Of a DNA stretch of 64,000 bases, positions 35,351 through 44,166 are shown in pieces (positions within the stretch are counted from its first letter, which is position 1; each line of letters begins with the position of its first letter). Position numbers and translations under genes: made by a program. The notes beneath the pieces were generated by a model. It worked only from the letters and a program-made list of their open reading frames with translations, was not told where the DNA came from and did not search any database. The stretch lies in NCBI GenBank assembly GCA_023393525.1, contig JAEWKZ010000108.1:1-64000 (forward strand), in the 5' to 3' direction. The DNA is from Pseudomonadota bacterium. Lineage in GTDB: Bacteria > Desulfobacterota > Desulfovibrionia > Desulfovibrionales > Desulfomicrobiaceae.

Positions 35351-35373
35351 AAAGGCGGGGTCGCCCCCGCCTT
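35351..35373 (-). terminator. Terminator after adk
   Basis: AAGGCGGGG (35352-35360) pairs with CCCCGCCTT (35365-35373), followed on the minus strand by a T run. It lies between the adk stop and the mqnA start. Confidence 0.85.
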
Positions 35374-35398
35374 GATGGTCTTGAGATGAGCGCCGGTC

Positions 35399-36067
35399 TT
35401 ACAGCTGAGCCATGAGGGTGGCGCGGATGTCGTCGATGGAGCCTTCGCCGTCGAGTTCGATGTACTTGAAGCCGAATTCCTTGGACAGGTTCTTGAAATA
35501 GTAGGAAGCCGCCAGGGTGCCGGTGGTGGTGTCGTAGTAGATGTTGTGACGCTTGTCGATGGCGTCCTCGTCCTGGTCGTCGGCGCGGGCGGTGAGCTCG
35601 CCGCCGCAGACGCGGCACTTGTCACCGTTGGGCTTGATGGCGTCGATGAAGATGTTGTTGGGGTGGTTGTTGTCGTTCTTGCAGAGGCGGCGGCCCATGA
35701 TGCGGTTCTTGGCCACTTCGCGGGGCAGGAGGATCTCGATGACGAAGTCCAGCTTCACGCCGTCGGCCTGCAGTGCTTCCCACAACTTCTGGGCCTGCAC
35801 GATGGAGCGGGGGAAGCCGTCCAGCAGCCAGCCGTTGGGGCTGGAGTTCTTGAGCACGTCCAGAACCATGGGGATGGTGATGTCGTCGGGAACGAGTTCG
35901 CCACGATCGATGAAGGCCTTGGCCTTCATGCCCAGTTCCGTGCCGCCGCCGATGTGCTTGCGGAAAATCGCACCGGACTCGATATGGTCCAGATCGTACT
36001 TCTTCTTCGCCAGGGAGCCCTGGGTTCCCTTGCCACTGCCGTTGGGTCCGAAAATCAGAATATTCAA
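35399..36067 (-). CDS. adk: Adenylate kinase with metal-binding LID
   Basis: Converts ATP plus AMP to two ADP. The product of 222 residues starts at TTG 36067, with AGGAGG upstream. The P-loop is FGPNGSGKGTQ and the AMP-binding region includes GWLLDGFPRS. The LID domain holds Cys-x5-His (CKNDNNH) and later CRVC, the Cys-His-Cys-Cys set that binds Zn, Co or Fe in Desulfovibrio adenylate kinases, rather than four Cys. The gene is followed by a terminator. Confidence 0.95.
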   Translation of the reverse strand: MNILIFGPNGSGKGTQGSLAKKKYDLDHIESGAIFRKHIGGGTELGMKAKAFIDRGELVPDDITIPMVLDVLKNSSPNGWLLDGFPRSIVQAQKLWEALQADGVKLDFVIEILLPREVAKNRIMGRRLCKNDNNHPNNIFIDAIKPNGDKCRVCGGELTARADDQDEDAIDKRHNIYYDTTTGTLAASYYFKNLSKEFGFKYIELDGEGSIDDIRATLMAQL

Positions 36068-36207
36068 GGCGTAGACCTCCTGTAAAAAATTTCACAAAGT
36101 ACTATAGCCAGCCCGAAAGCCTGTCAATCAAAGATCGGGAGCGCTCTTGTCATGGCCTTGCAGCCCGGATAGAGTCTGCGTGAATCCATGATCGACGGGG
36201 AGGGTGC

Positions 36208-37014
36208 ATGGGACTTTTGGATGAATGGGGCAATGCCTTGGTGGAAGAGGGCCTGCGCGAGGCGGCGGATACGTTTTTCGGGGTCAGGACGGCTCTTGAT
36301 GAAGAGATCGCCTTTTTCGAGTCCCGGGCCGCCAAGCTCGGACGCCGGGCCGAAGAAATCCGGTCCTGGTTCGCGGGGCTGAACTGCCTGTTGGGCTCCG
36401 AATCCAACACCCGTCTGCTCTTTGATTCCCTGGGCGTGACCCTGGACGATCCGGACCTCTACACCCTCCAGGCGTGCAGCCTGCAATTCCGCAGGCCGCG
36501 AAGCTTCACGCGCAAGGGCCTTTTCGCCAAGACTGTCTGGGAAATCTACGAGCCGCTGGCGCGTTTGATCGAATCGTACATGCACGGCACCCCGTACACC
36601 GATCCCATGCATCCCGGACGGGTCATGATCAGCGTCAACCATGACCAGCTGCGCAAGCTCTGCGACGAAATCAACGCCCGCGTCCGGGAGGTCAACGAAT
36701 CCAACCGGCCTTCCGAATCCCTGGCCTTCGCCAAGCGCATGGACCAGACTCAGGTGCACAAGGAGTCGGTGACCGGTGGCGGAGGACAGACCTGGACCCT
36801 GGATCAGGATCTGGCCTATGTTCCCCTGGTTTTCGAGAACTATGCCCTGCCTGCATACCCCGACCTGCCCCTGGATTCCGCGTCCCGCTCGGTGCTCGAA
36901 GAATGCTGCGCGAAAATCTTCGCCCGCCAGCGCGAGCATGTGGACGCCATCCTGGACGAGGTCTTCGACCCGGAAGACAAGACGGTCTGCGTGCTGGACC
37001 GGGACGGAAAGTAG
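36208..37014 (+). CDS. Hypothetical protein, 268 residues
   Basis: A well-formed gene starting at ATG 36208 with GGGGAGGG just upstream. The protein looks largely helical and soluble: an N-terminal helical region (EEGLREAADTFFGVRTALDE) and no signal or membrane segment. Later segments include GTPYTDPMHPGRVMISVNHD and a Gly-rich TGGGGQTWTLDQDL. The C-terminus is acidic. I do not recognise a family. It stands alone on the plus strand, divergent from adk. Confidence 0.75.
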   Translation: MGLLDEWGNALVEEGLREAADTFFGVRTALDEEIAFFESRAAKLGRRAEEIRSWFAGLNCLLGSESNTRLLFDSLGVTLDDPDLYTLQACSLQFRRPRSFTRKGLFAKTVWEIYEPLARLIESYMHGTPYTDPMHPGRVMISVNHDQLRKLCDEINARVREVNESNRPSESLAFAKRMDQTQVHKESVTGGGGQTWTLDQDLAYVPLVFENYALPAYPDLPLDSASRSVLEECCAKIFARQREHVDAILDEVFDPEDKTVCVLDRDGK

Positions 37015-37249
37015 CCTGGAATCGTCGGTTCTCGGACCTTTTCAGGTCAGATAACGCGATGACTGTTGTTTGGTGTGTATCCGGTTATGCGGTGCTGTTC
37101 CGATGCCGAGTCGGTTCCTGGATCAAGCTTTCCGCCGGAATACCGAACTGTCCATGAAGGTCGCGTATCATCTTCAGGGAAGGGGGCGCGAATGGTTCAG
37201 CACTCCTCTCTCCGAAATGTTCAGCTGGCTTCACAATAGCACGATCGTG

Positions 37250-38308
37250 TCAACCCGAATAATCCCAATCCTCCTCGTAGATTTCGGCAAGATGTTGTTT
37301 GATCGCCACATTTCCCAGTGCCCCAGCCCCATCTTTAAAATACGCATTCCACTTTGGCCCCCGGCCCTTGAGGTCTTTATAAGCGCTACGCAGTGCATCC
37401 GGGTCATCTTCCAGGAGCAGTTCGATGAGCTGTTGCGCCTGGAGCAGATCTTTGCGTTTTTTGGCGGCTTCGATGGGATTCCGTCGTTGCGAGACGATCA
37501 GCTTGTGCAGTGCGAAGCGGGCGGGGTTTGGGATGTGGGTGGGCGCTCCTCCTCCGACGAGCAGGATGGTTTCGACAGGATCAACTACGAGGTAGTCGAG
37601 TAATCTTTGTGGTTGTCCGTGACTTCCGAGCCCTTTGGAGTGGATGGGGCCTCTGTCCGGACCGGAAAAGGGCATGAGCACGTCAAGGCGAATTTTGTCT
37701 TGATTGATGTAGGAAACCGGCGGGGTTCGCGGGTCCATGCCGGGCACCTCGCCAAATGTCTCATCCAGGTTCGTGAGCACTTCCAGCAAAGGGACGTTCA
37801 GATTTTTTTCCATCGCAAGGGAGATCGTATGAACCTCGGTCATGTCCACGTCCAGGGTGTGGAACGCGGATTGCCCGAATTTTACCCCCAGCATCGCGCC
37901 GTATGCCTGGAAAGCGATGGTCCCGACAACGAGGGCGCGTTCAAGCACGCCAGCCTCATGCAGCCCAAGCAGGAGATTGGCCACCTTGCCCGTCGGCGCG
38001 GCAACTCCTGACGACTTGAGCGTGCTGATGATCTCCATGCGCCCGTTGTATCCCGCCTTGGCCGCCTCGAACGCGGCCACCTTGGCCGCGAGTCCCTGAT
38101 CTCCAACAGGTCCGATATATTCACGCTGCTGATATTTTCCGGAGGTGGTGCGTCTGCTTTTTTGGAAATACCAGTGCGCCTGATCGCCAACCGGCACGGT
38201 GACGATACTGCCGCTCAAAGGCCATAGTTCGGGATTGCGCGGTTCCGACCTGCACTGGTCCGCCAGTTCGGCAAAAAGGCTGTGCGTGATGAGCGGAAGT
38301 CGTTTCAT
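37250..38308 (-). CDS. GSU2403-type nucleotidyltransferase-fold protein
   Basis: Protein of 352 residues resembling the large nucleotidyltransferase-fold family known from Geobacter. LVVGTIAFQAYGAMLGV is the Gly-rich substrate-loop region. HTLDVDMTEVH and IRLDVLMPFSG supply the acidic metal-binding residues. The biochemical activity is unproven for the family. The start at 38308 (MKRLPLITHSL) is preferred over a codon six residues earlier. It is encoded beside a toxin-antitoxin locus on the same strand. Confidence 0.75.
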   Translation of the reverse strand: MKRLPLITHSLFAELADQCRSEPRNPELWPLSGSIVTVPVGDQAHWYFQKSRRTTSGKYQQREYIGPVGDQGLAAKVAAFEAAKAGYNGRMEIISTLKSSGVAAPTGKVANLLLGLHEAGVLERALVVGTIAFQAYGAMLGVKFGQSAFHTLDVDMTEVHTISLAMEKNLNVPLLEVLTNLDETFGEVPGMDPRTPPVSYINQDKIRLDVLMPFSGPDRGPIHSKGLGSHGQPQRLLDYLVVDPVETILLVGGGAPTHIPNPARFALHKLIVSQRRNPIEAAKKRKDLLQAQQLIELLLEDDPDALRSAYKDLKGRGPKWNAYFKDGAGALGNVAIKQHLAEIYEEDWDYSG

Positions 38309-38403
38309 GGCGCAACTATAATTCAATTTTAAAATGAAGTATAGTCGTGCCCAAAATGGGATTCGGGCTCACGAGGTTTTAAGCTCACAGGGCCTGGGAG
38401 AAG

Positions 38404-38700
38404 CTATCGCCGACCGCGCCAATAGAACGGCCTTCTCTTCTGATGCGCGATGGCCAGCAATCGGATCTCGTGAGGGCGGATGGAGTAGACGAGGTAATAC
38501 GGGAATTTTGCCAACTGTTTCCTGCGCAGGTTGCCCCGCAGCGCTGTCGCCGCTTCGGGATGCTGTTTGACGGCCTCGATCGTGCGCTGGATTTAGTCCA
38601 GAAAAACAGTTCCGAGTCCGGGAGCTTGGAGGTCATAGAAATCGGCGGCTTCATTGATCTCCGCTTCGGCTGTCTCGTGAATCAAGACGCGGAGAGTCAT
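38404..38700 (-). pseudogene. ParE/RelE-type toxin gene broken by a stop codon
   Basis: Reading from ATG 38700 gives MTLRVLIHETAEAEINEAAD and so on to FLD, then TAA at 38593-38595 (codon 36). The same frame continues as IQRTIEAVKQHPEAA and LAKFPYYLVYSIRP to a normal stop at 38404. This is the full ParE/RelE fold, about 98 codons, with one nonsense codon where related proteins usually have Glu (GAA to TAA). The ATG overlaps the antitoxin stop (ATGA). The toxin is probably inactive, unless the stop is a sequencing error or is read through. Confidence 0.85.
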
Positions 38701-38921
38701 TTTCGCCCGGTCCGAGCCCGTGCCAATACCTCGTCGGCGGGATAGGCGCGGGCGGTGCCGTCGCCAAGTTCCTGGTCACGGCGGATCGCTTCGTCGATCC
38801 ATAACCGTTCGATTTCCGGTTCGCTCAGGGCGTCCAGACTGGCCAGCAGTTCACGGGCCAGGTGCGCACGGCCCTCCGGGTTCAAGCCAAACGCTTCTTT
38901 TTTCAGTTCCTCAACGCTCAC
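38697..38921 (-). CDS. Addiction-module antitoxin (unstable antitoxin family)
   Basis: Antitoxin of 74 residues starting at GTG 38921 with GGAGG upstream. The pattern LNPEGRAHLARELLASLDAL, then IERLWIDEAIRRDQEL and a C-terminal YPADEVLARAR is that of the putative addiction-module component family, which pairs with ParE/RelE toxins. Its stop overlaps the toxin start. With the toxin broken, the antitoxin may be a remnant. Confidence 0.82.
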   Translation of the reverse strand: MSVEELKKEAFGLNPEGRAHLARELLASLDALSEPEIERLWIDEAIRRDQELGDGTARAYPADEVLARARTGRK

Positions 38922-39081
38922 GACGCACCTCCGATATGGGCTCACGTATTCGACATGTTGTCGCACCCGATGGGCGGGGCTTTCTTTACTCTTGTATAAT
39001 CGGATGGCTCTATCCCGCAAGTGTTCCGGAAAACCTTGCCCCAGAGGAATCACGAGGTGTGGGGTGTTCTTGCGCAACCGC

Positions 39082-39864
39082 CTACCGCATCCACCGCTTG
39101 CGGTGGAAGCGGTACAGCCCCAGTTCCAGCACGATGAAGAGGACGATGGGCACGGCCAGGAAGATCAGGGTGATAAGCGCCCCGAGACCCCGGTTGGAGG
39201 AGGTGATGAGGGGAAAGAGATAGCCCGTGAAAGACGCGACGCTTCCGCCTCCGATCAGGAAGACCAGGAAATATTCGGAGAACGCCACCAGAAAGACCAC
39301 GCTTGCGCCCGCGGCCATGGCCGGGAGGAGCTGCGGCAGTTCCACTTCCAGAAAGACGCGCCGTTTCGATGCGCCCAGATTGCGAGCGCAGACGGCGTAT
39401 TCGCGACCCATGAGGGTGTAGCCCGTGGTCAGGGCGCGCAGCATGTACGGGTAGCTGATCATGGACAGGACCAGGATCACCCCTGGCGTGGTGTCGGCCA
39501 GGCCGATCTTGAGGAAGATGAAGTGCAGGCCCATGGAAAAGGTCATGGCCGGAACCAGGGCCGGAAGCAGGAGCAGGCCTTCGAGCAGGTTCTTGCCCGG
39601 AAAAGTCTGAAACGCCAATACCTGCGCGGGCAGGATGGTCATGGCCAGGGTCACGGCCATCGTCGCCAGGGAATAGCCCAGGGAGCTGGCCAGCGCAGTC
39701 AGGAAAGGTCCTGGCCTCGCCGCGAGGAAGCGGAGCCCGTCAAAAGTCAGCTCCGGCCAGAGCTCCGGGAAGCGCCAGCCCGGCGCACCGGCCTGCAGGA
39801 TCAGCACGACCACCGGCAGCAGGAAGAGAAGCGCCAGAACGATGATGGTCGGCGCGTGTCTCAC
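39082..39864 (-). CDS. ABC transporter permease, second membrane subunit (YnjC-type)
   Basis: Permease of 260 residues starting at GTG 39864, which overlaps the stop of the first permease (GTGA), with GGAGG upstream. It has about six helices, and the EYAVCARNLGASKRRVFLEV segment with LPQLLPAM matches the EAA loop that docks to the ATPase. In E. coli YnjC the two permease halves are fused, while here they are separate genes. Substrate unknown. Confidence 0.85.
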   Translation of the reverse strand: MRHAPTIIVLALLFLLPVVVLILQAGAPGWRFPELWPELTFDGLRFLAARPGPFLTALASSLGYSLATMAVTLAMTILPAQVLAFQTFPGKNLLEGLLLLPALVPAMTFSMGLHFIFLKIGLADTTPGVILVLSMISYPYMLRALTTGYTLMGREYAVCARNLGASKRRVFLEVELPQLLPAMAAGASVVFLVAFSEYFLVFLIGGGSVASFTGYLFPLITSSNRGLGALITLIFLAVPIVLFIVLELGLYRFHRKRWMR

Positions 39865-40724
39865 AGCTTGCGCCTCCAGCCGTCGAGGTAGGCGGCGAAG
39901 CGGTTGTAGAGCATGGCGAAGACGGCTGCGAAGACGAACATGAGCGTCAGGATGGCCATGGCCTGGGGGCGTTGGCTCAGGTCGCGCTGGAAGAAGATGT
40001 CGAACACCCTGATGGAGAGCATGCCGGGGTGCGACTCCCCGAGCACGAAGGGGATGTCGAAGGAGCCGAAGGCGTACAGGAAAAGGATGATGAAGGCACT
40101 GTGCATGGCCGGCAAGAGGCGCGGCAGGGTCACGGACCAGAAGGTGCGCACGGACCCGGCCCCGAGCATGCGCGCGGTCTGGATCAGCCGGATGTCGAAG
40201 CCGAAGAGCACGGCCCCGATGAGAAGCAGGGCAAAGGGCACGCCCTTGAGCAGAAAGGCCAGGATCATGCCCAGTCCGCTGCCCGTGTGCAGGAGGTTCG
40301 GAAATTCCTCCGGCGAGGAGATGATCCCGGTCTGGAAGAGAACCGAGGACGCAAGGCCGGTCCGGCTGAGCAGCAAAAGGACCAGGAAGGCCACCGCCAC
40401 GTGGGGCAGGATGAGCCCGACTTTGGAAACCACGCCCACCCTGCGCAGGCCGGGCGGCATGCGCCACAGGGCCAGCGCGAGGACGGTGCCGCCCAGGACC
40501 GAGCCCGCCGCCGAAAAAAAGGCCACGGACAAGGACAGGCCAAGAGACTGCCGTATGCCCTGATCCTGAATCAGGGTCTGGTAGTGCTCGATGCCTGCCT
40601 CCCCTGATCCCAGCGGCAGGAACAGGCCCAGGCTCTGGGCCAGGGTCAGGGCCAGGCCCGCGCAGAAGAGGGCGCAGTAGGGCAGCAGCAGGGGCAGAAG
40701 ACCGTGGATGATCCCGTGTTTCAT
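39861..40724 (-). CDS. ABC transporter permease, first membrane subunit (YnjC-type)
   Basis: Permease of 287 residues with about six helices and an EAA-type loop (TARMLGAGSVRTFWSVTLPR). It starts at ATG 40724, 14 bases after the binding-protein stop. With the second permease it forms the membrane channel of an importer related to the YnjBCD system. The substrate is not readable from sequence. Confidence 0.85.
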   Translation of the reverse strand: MKHGIIHGLLPLLLPYCALFCAGLALTLAQSLGLFLPLGSGEAGIEHYQTLIQDQGIRQSLGLSLSVAFFSAAGSVLGGTVLALALWRMPPGLRRVGVVSKVGLILPHVAVAFLVLLLLSRTGLASSVLFQTGIISSPEEFPNLLHTGSGLGMILAFLLKGVPFALLLIGAVLFGFDIRLIQTARMLGAGSVRTFWSVTLPRLLPAMHSAFIILFLYAFGSFDIPFVLGESHPGMLSIRVFDIFFQRDLSQRPQAMAILTLMFVFAAVFAMLYNRFAAYLDGWRRKL

Positions 40725-40737
40725 GGGAAAAAGCCCG

Positions 40738-41949
40738 CTAGTGCCCGAGGATGATCGTGTCCCAGTCCCGTTCCAGAAGCTCCAGATATTCGGAAGCGAT
40801 CTCCGGCACGGCCGCCGCCGAGAGCGCATCCGCGCCAAGGGTGGCCGCGCCCAGGTCCACCGCGTCGAAGGCCCCGCGCTTTTCCTCGTCCAGCTTCCCG
40901 ATCTCCAGGGCGGGCAGATCGCCCCAGTTCTCGGGCTTGAACTTGGAGAGCTGGGCTTCGGGGCTCATCAGGAAATTGGCCAGGATCATGGCCCCGGCCT
41001 TGTTCGGGGCGTTGAAGGGGATGGCCGTGAAATGGGTGTTGAAAATGGCCCCCTCGGCCAGGACAAAGGTCCTCACCGTGTCCGGATAGGTCTTCTCCAA
41101 AATCTTCATCTGGGCGTGGGCCGGGTGGTAGGACATGCCCATGTCGATCTCGCCGCGTGCAAAGAGGGTGTCCAGGGCGGCCGCGTCCTTCGGATAGGTC
41201 CGTCCTTCCTGCCAGAGATACGGCTTTAAGTCGTTTAGCCAGGTAAAGGTCTGCGGTGCGTTTTTGGCGTAGAGCTCGGGGTTGAAGCCGTTCAGGTACT
41301 GCTCGTGCCCTCCCGTGGTGGCGTAGAAAACCTGGCGTAGAAAGGCCGAACCCGTGAAGTCCGGGGGCTGAGGGTAGGTGAAACGTCCCGGATTGGCCCT
41401 GATCCAGTCCGCAAACTCAGCCATCGTGGCTGGCGGGGTGGGAGTGCGCTCCGTGTCATACTCGAACACGAACTGTGCCCGGCCATAGGGCGCTTCAAAC
41501 CCGTTCACGGGGTAACCGAAATCATGGGCCGATTTCTGAGGGTCGTACCAGGCCGTGAAATTGGGCAGCCTGTCCGTGAAGGGGCCGAAAAGCACCCCGG
41601 CCTGCATGGAGTTCTTGAAGTTTTCGCCGTTGATCCACAAGAGGTCCATGGTCCCCGTGTTCTTGTTCGCCGCCTTTTCGGTCAGGAGCTTGTTGACGAA
41701 GACCGGCGCGTCCATGGGTACGCGCACCACGTTGATGTCGTACAGGCGCTTCATTTCGCCGGCCACATAGGTATCGACCCACTGGTTGATCTGGGCGCTG
41801 CCGCCCCACATGTGCCAGCGCACCTCCGTGCCGCGCGCGGCTTGTTCCAGACTCGCGTAGTCCTGCCGGAGCACGGACTCCTCGGTCGGAGCCTCGGAAC
41901 ACCCGGCGGTCAAGGCCAGGAAGAGGGAGAGAAGAAATATTACGCGCAT
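40738..41949 (-). CDS. ABC transporter substrate-binding lipoprotein (YnjB-type)
   Basis: Periplasmic solute-binding protein of 403 residues. The lipoprotein signal is MRVIFLLSLFLALTAGC with Cys at about 17. The mature protein shows YnjB-like features such as RWHMWGGSAQINQWVDTYV and TMDLLWINGENF. It overlaps the ATPase gene end by about ten bases and has GGAGGATT before its ATG. YnjB-type importers have no firmly established substrate. Confidence 0.87.
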   Translation of the reverse strand: MRVIFLLSLFLALTAGCSEAPTEESVLRQDYASLEQAARGTEVRWHMWGGSAQINQWVDTYVAGEMKRLYDINVVRVPMDAPVFVNKLLTEKAANKNTGTMDLLWINGENFKNSMQAGVLFGPFTDRLPNFTAWYDPQKSAHDFGYPVNGFEAPYGRAQFVFEYDTERTPTPPATMAEFADWIRANPGRFTYPQPPDFTGSAFLRQVFYATTGGHEQYLNGFNPELYAKNAPQTFTWLNDLKPYLWQEGRTYPKDAAALDTLFARGEIDMGMSYHPAHAQMKILEKTYPDTVRTFVLAEGAIFNTHFTAIPFNAPNKAGAMILANFLMSPEAQLSKFKPENWGDLPALEIGKLDEEKRGAFDAVDLGAATLGADALSAAAVPEIASEYLELLERDWDTIILGH

Positions 41950-42914
41950 GAATCCTCCGGGAAAAAATCGCCCATGATCGGCGGATACTGGTTTGAAACA
42001 TGGATGCTCACCCTGTCGCCGGGCTGGGCCAGGGGCTCCAGGGCGTAGACCGCGAGTTCCTGATCCAGGACGCGCACGGTGTAGGACAGATAATGCCCCG
42101 CGAAGTGCGCGGCCGTGACGGTGCCGGGTCCGTCCGCATCCCTTTGCAGGCGCAGGGCTTCCGGTCGCAGCCAGCAGGTCTCAAGGCCCAGGAGCCGGGC
42201 CAGGGAGGGGCCGATGGTGTTGACCGGACCCAGAAAGCGGGCCGTGTCCATGTCCACGGGCCGCCGGTAGACCTCCAGCGGCGGAGCGAACTGTCGCAAC
42301 CTGCCCCCGAACATGACCCCGATGCGGTCGGACATGGCCAGGGCCTCCTGCAGGTCGTGGGTCACGCAGATCGTGGTGATGCCGAAGGCGCGCTGGGTGG
42401 AGCGGATGAAGAGGGCCGTCTCCATCTTCAGGTTGCGATCCAGGTTGGCGAAGGGTTCGTCCAGAAGCAGCAGGGATGGTTCCAGGATCATGGCCCGGGC
42501 GATGGCCACGCGCTGCTTCTGCCCGCCCGAGAGCTGGGCCGGGTAGGCGTCGGCCCGGTCCTCCAAGTGAAAATAGCCGAGCAGGGGCATGACCTTGCCT
42601 TGGATGTCGGCCTTGGACAGCCCGCGCGCTTTGAGGCCGAAGGCGATGTTCTGGAACACCGTCATGTTCGGGAAGAGTACGTAGTCTTGAAAGACGAGAA
42701 TGGCCGGGGGTTTGCCGCCGTCCAGATGTTCGACCGTTCCGCTGTCCGGAGCCTGCAGCCCTGCGATGATGTGCAGCAAGGTTGTCTTGCCCGCGCCCGA
42801 GGGGCCGACCAGGGACACGAGGCCGCCCCGGCCCACGTCGAAGCTCACGTCCTCGAAGACCGTGGCCGCGCCGAAACGTTTGCCCAGGGCCTCTACCCGC
42901 AGCAGGACATCCAT
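41940..42914 (-). CDS. ABC transporter ATP-binding protein (YnjD/PotA-type)
   Basis: ATPase subunit of 324 residues. Walker A is GPSGAGKTT, the Q-loop region is VFQDYVLFPNMTV, the signature is LSGGQKQR and Walker B is LLLLDEPFANLD. A C-terminal regulatory-type domain (CWLRPEALRL onward) follows, as in importers of the iron/polyamine class. The ATG at 42914 is chosen. A TTG six codons earlier overlaps the upstream gene. Confidence 0.88.
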   Translation of the reverse strand: MDVLLRVEALGKRFGAATVFEDVSFDVGRGGLVSLVGPSGAGKTTLLHIIAGLQAPDSGTVEHLDGGKPPAILVFQDYVLFPNMTVFQNIAFGLKARGLSKADIQGKVMPLLGYFHLEDRADAYPAQLSGGQKQRVAIARAMILEPSLLLLDEPFANLDRNLKMETALFIRSTQRAFGITTICVTHDLQEALAMSDRIGVMFGGRLRQFAPPLEVYRRPVDMDTARFLGPVNTIGPSLARLLGLETCWLRPEALRLQRDADGPGTVTAAHFAGHYLSYTVRVLDQELAVYALEPLAQPGDRVSIHVSNQYPPIMGDFFPEDSCA

Positions 42915-42921
42915 GGGCCCG

Positions 42922-44037
42922 TCAGCGTTCAAGAGCCTGGAAATGACACATGAAGCGGCGATCGATGTGGTCTTTGAGTAAAAATCCCAGCCAGTTGCAG
43001 AAGATAAGCCCCCCCTTGCAGAAGATGGCCGTGTCGTCGCCCATGTTGAACAGCAGCAGGTATTTTCCGCCGGGATCGAAGCGCTGCATCCTGGTCCCGT
43101 TCAAGGCGGCGCGCACGTTGCGCAGCAGGACCGGGTTTTCGCGCACCGCATAGACCCCGACCTTGTCCAGGGCCCTGGGCTCGAAATCGATGCAGTCGCC
43201 GCCGCCGAAAATTTCGGGGTGTTTCACGCTCTGCAGCCACTGGTTGACCAGGAGCCCGCCCGTGATGCCGGTGGGCAGCCCGGAGTCGGCGAAGATGCGC
43301 GAGGGCCTCACGCCCGTGGCCACGAAGATGAGATCCGGGTGATGTTGCCTTCCGCCCTGGAGGATGACGCCGTTACTGATTTCGTCCACATAGCCGTCTT
43401 CGTTGATCTCGATGTTCTGGCGGGCAAAGGATTCACGGGCCATTTTTCCGATTTTTTCCGGAAAGCGGCCAAGCAGCTCCCGTCCGGCGAAAAGGGTGAT
43501 GCGCGGCTCGTGCCGCCCTTTGAGTTTGGCCAGTCTGCGCACGTTGCCAGCGATTTCAAGGGCGGCCGGGCCGCCTCCGACCACGGCCACATGGGGGCGG
43601 GTGCGCGTTGCGCAAAGCGAGATCACGGCCCGCTGCGCCTCCTGCAGGCGTTCGATGGGCTTGACCGTGAATACGTTCGAGGTGTCGCCGTGGATATTGT
43701 CGAAGGGGATGAAGCTGCCCGCGTTGCAGGACAGCACATCGTAGTCCATGACCTGGCCGGAAGCCAGGGTGACTTGGCGCTCTTCGGCGTTTATGCGTGT
43801 GACCTTGTCGCGCACGAAGCTTCCGCCCATGGCTTCGACCACATGGCGGGTCGCGAAGCGGATTTCGTCCGGGGTGTAGGTCGTGCCGAGCATGCCCGGA
43901 CCCATGCCGGAGTAGTAGTGGTGATCGGAGGGCTGGACGACGGTGACCTTGTGCCCTTCCCGGACCAGGTCGCGCATGTGGGCCAGGATGGTCATATGTG
44001 CATGGCCGCCGCCGGCCAGAAGCAGTTTCTTACCCAT
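42922..44037 (-). CDS. NAD(P)/FAD-dependent oxidoreductase (NDH-2/SQR-like)
   Basis: Flavoprotein of 371 residues with two nucleotide-binding folds: GGGHAHMTIL near the N-terminus for FAD, VAVVGGGPAALEIAGN for NAD(P), and C-terminal GGGDCIDFEPRAL contacting FAD. The pattern is that of type 2 NADH dehydrogenases and sulfide:quinone reductases. A C-terminal amphipathic stretch (FCNWLGFLLKDHI) could bind the membrane. It lies seven bases upstream of the ABC ATPase and is probably in one operon with it. Confidence 0.88.
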   Translation of the reverse strand: MGKKLLLAGGGHAHMTILAHMRDLVREGHKVTVVQPSDHHYYSGMGPGMLGTTYTPDEIRFATRHVVEAMGGSFVRDKVTRINAEERQVTLASGQVMDYDVLSCNAGSFIPFDNIHGDTSNVFTVKPIERLQEAQRAVISLCATRTRPHVAVVGGGPAALEIAGNVRRLAKLKGRHEPRITLFAGRELLGRFPEKIGKMARESFARQNIEINEDGYVDEISNGVILQGGRQHHPDLIFVATGVRPSRIFADSGLPTGITGGLLVNQWLQSVKHPEIFGGGDCIDFEPRALDKVGVYAVRENPVLLRNVRAALNGTRMQRFDPGGKYLLLFNMGDDTAIFCKGGLIFCNWLGFLLKDHIDRRFMCHFQALER

Positions 44038-44166
44038 GGTCTTCTCCCGTGGTGATATTTCGGAACAGGCAGGTCGCTTGCCCATGTTTAACCATAATCC
44101 CCGGGTGGATGCAATGATCTGACCGTGTTTCCCCTGCCGTTGCCGAACGGCCCGGCGAGGTCCGGG

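Noticed and set aside
38385..38654. 89-codon frame over the broken toxin
   Set aside because: It is another frame and gives Ser/Arg-rich sequence. The toxin frame with one internal TAA shows the real family pattern.
44038..44166. TPP or other riboswitch before the YnjBCD-type operon
   Set aside because: No CTGAGA or other aptamer signature could be found.
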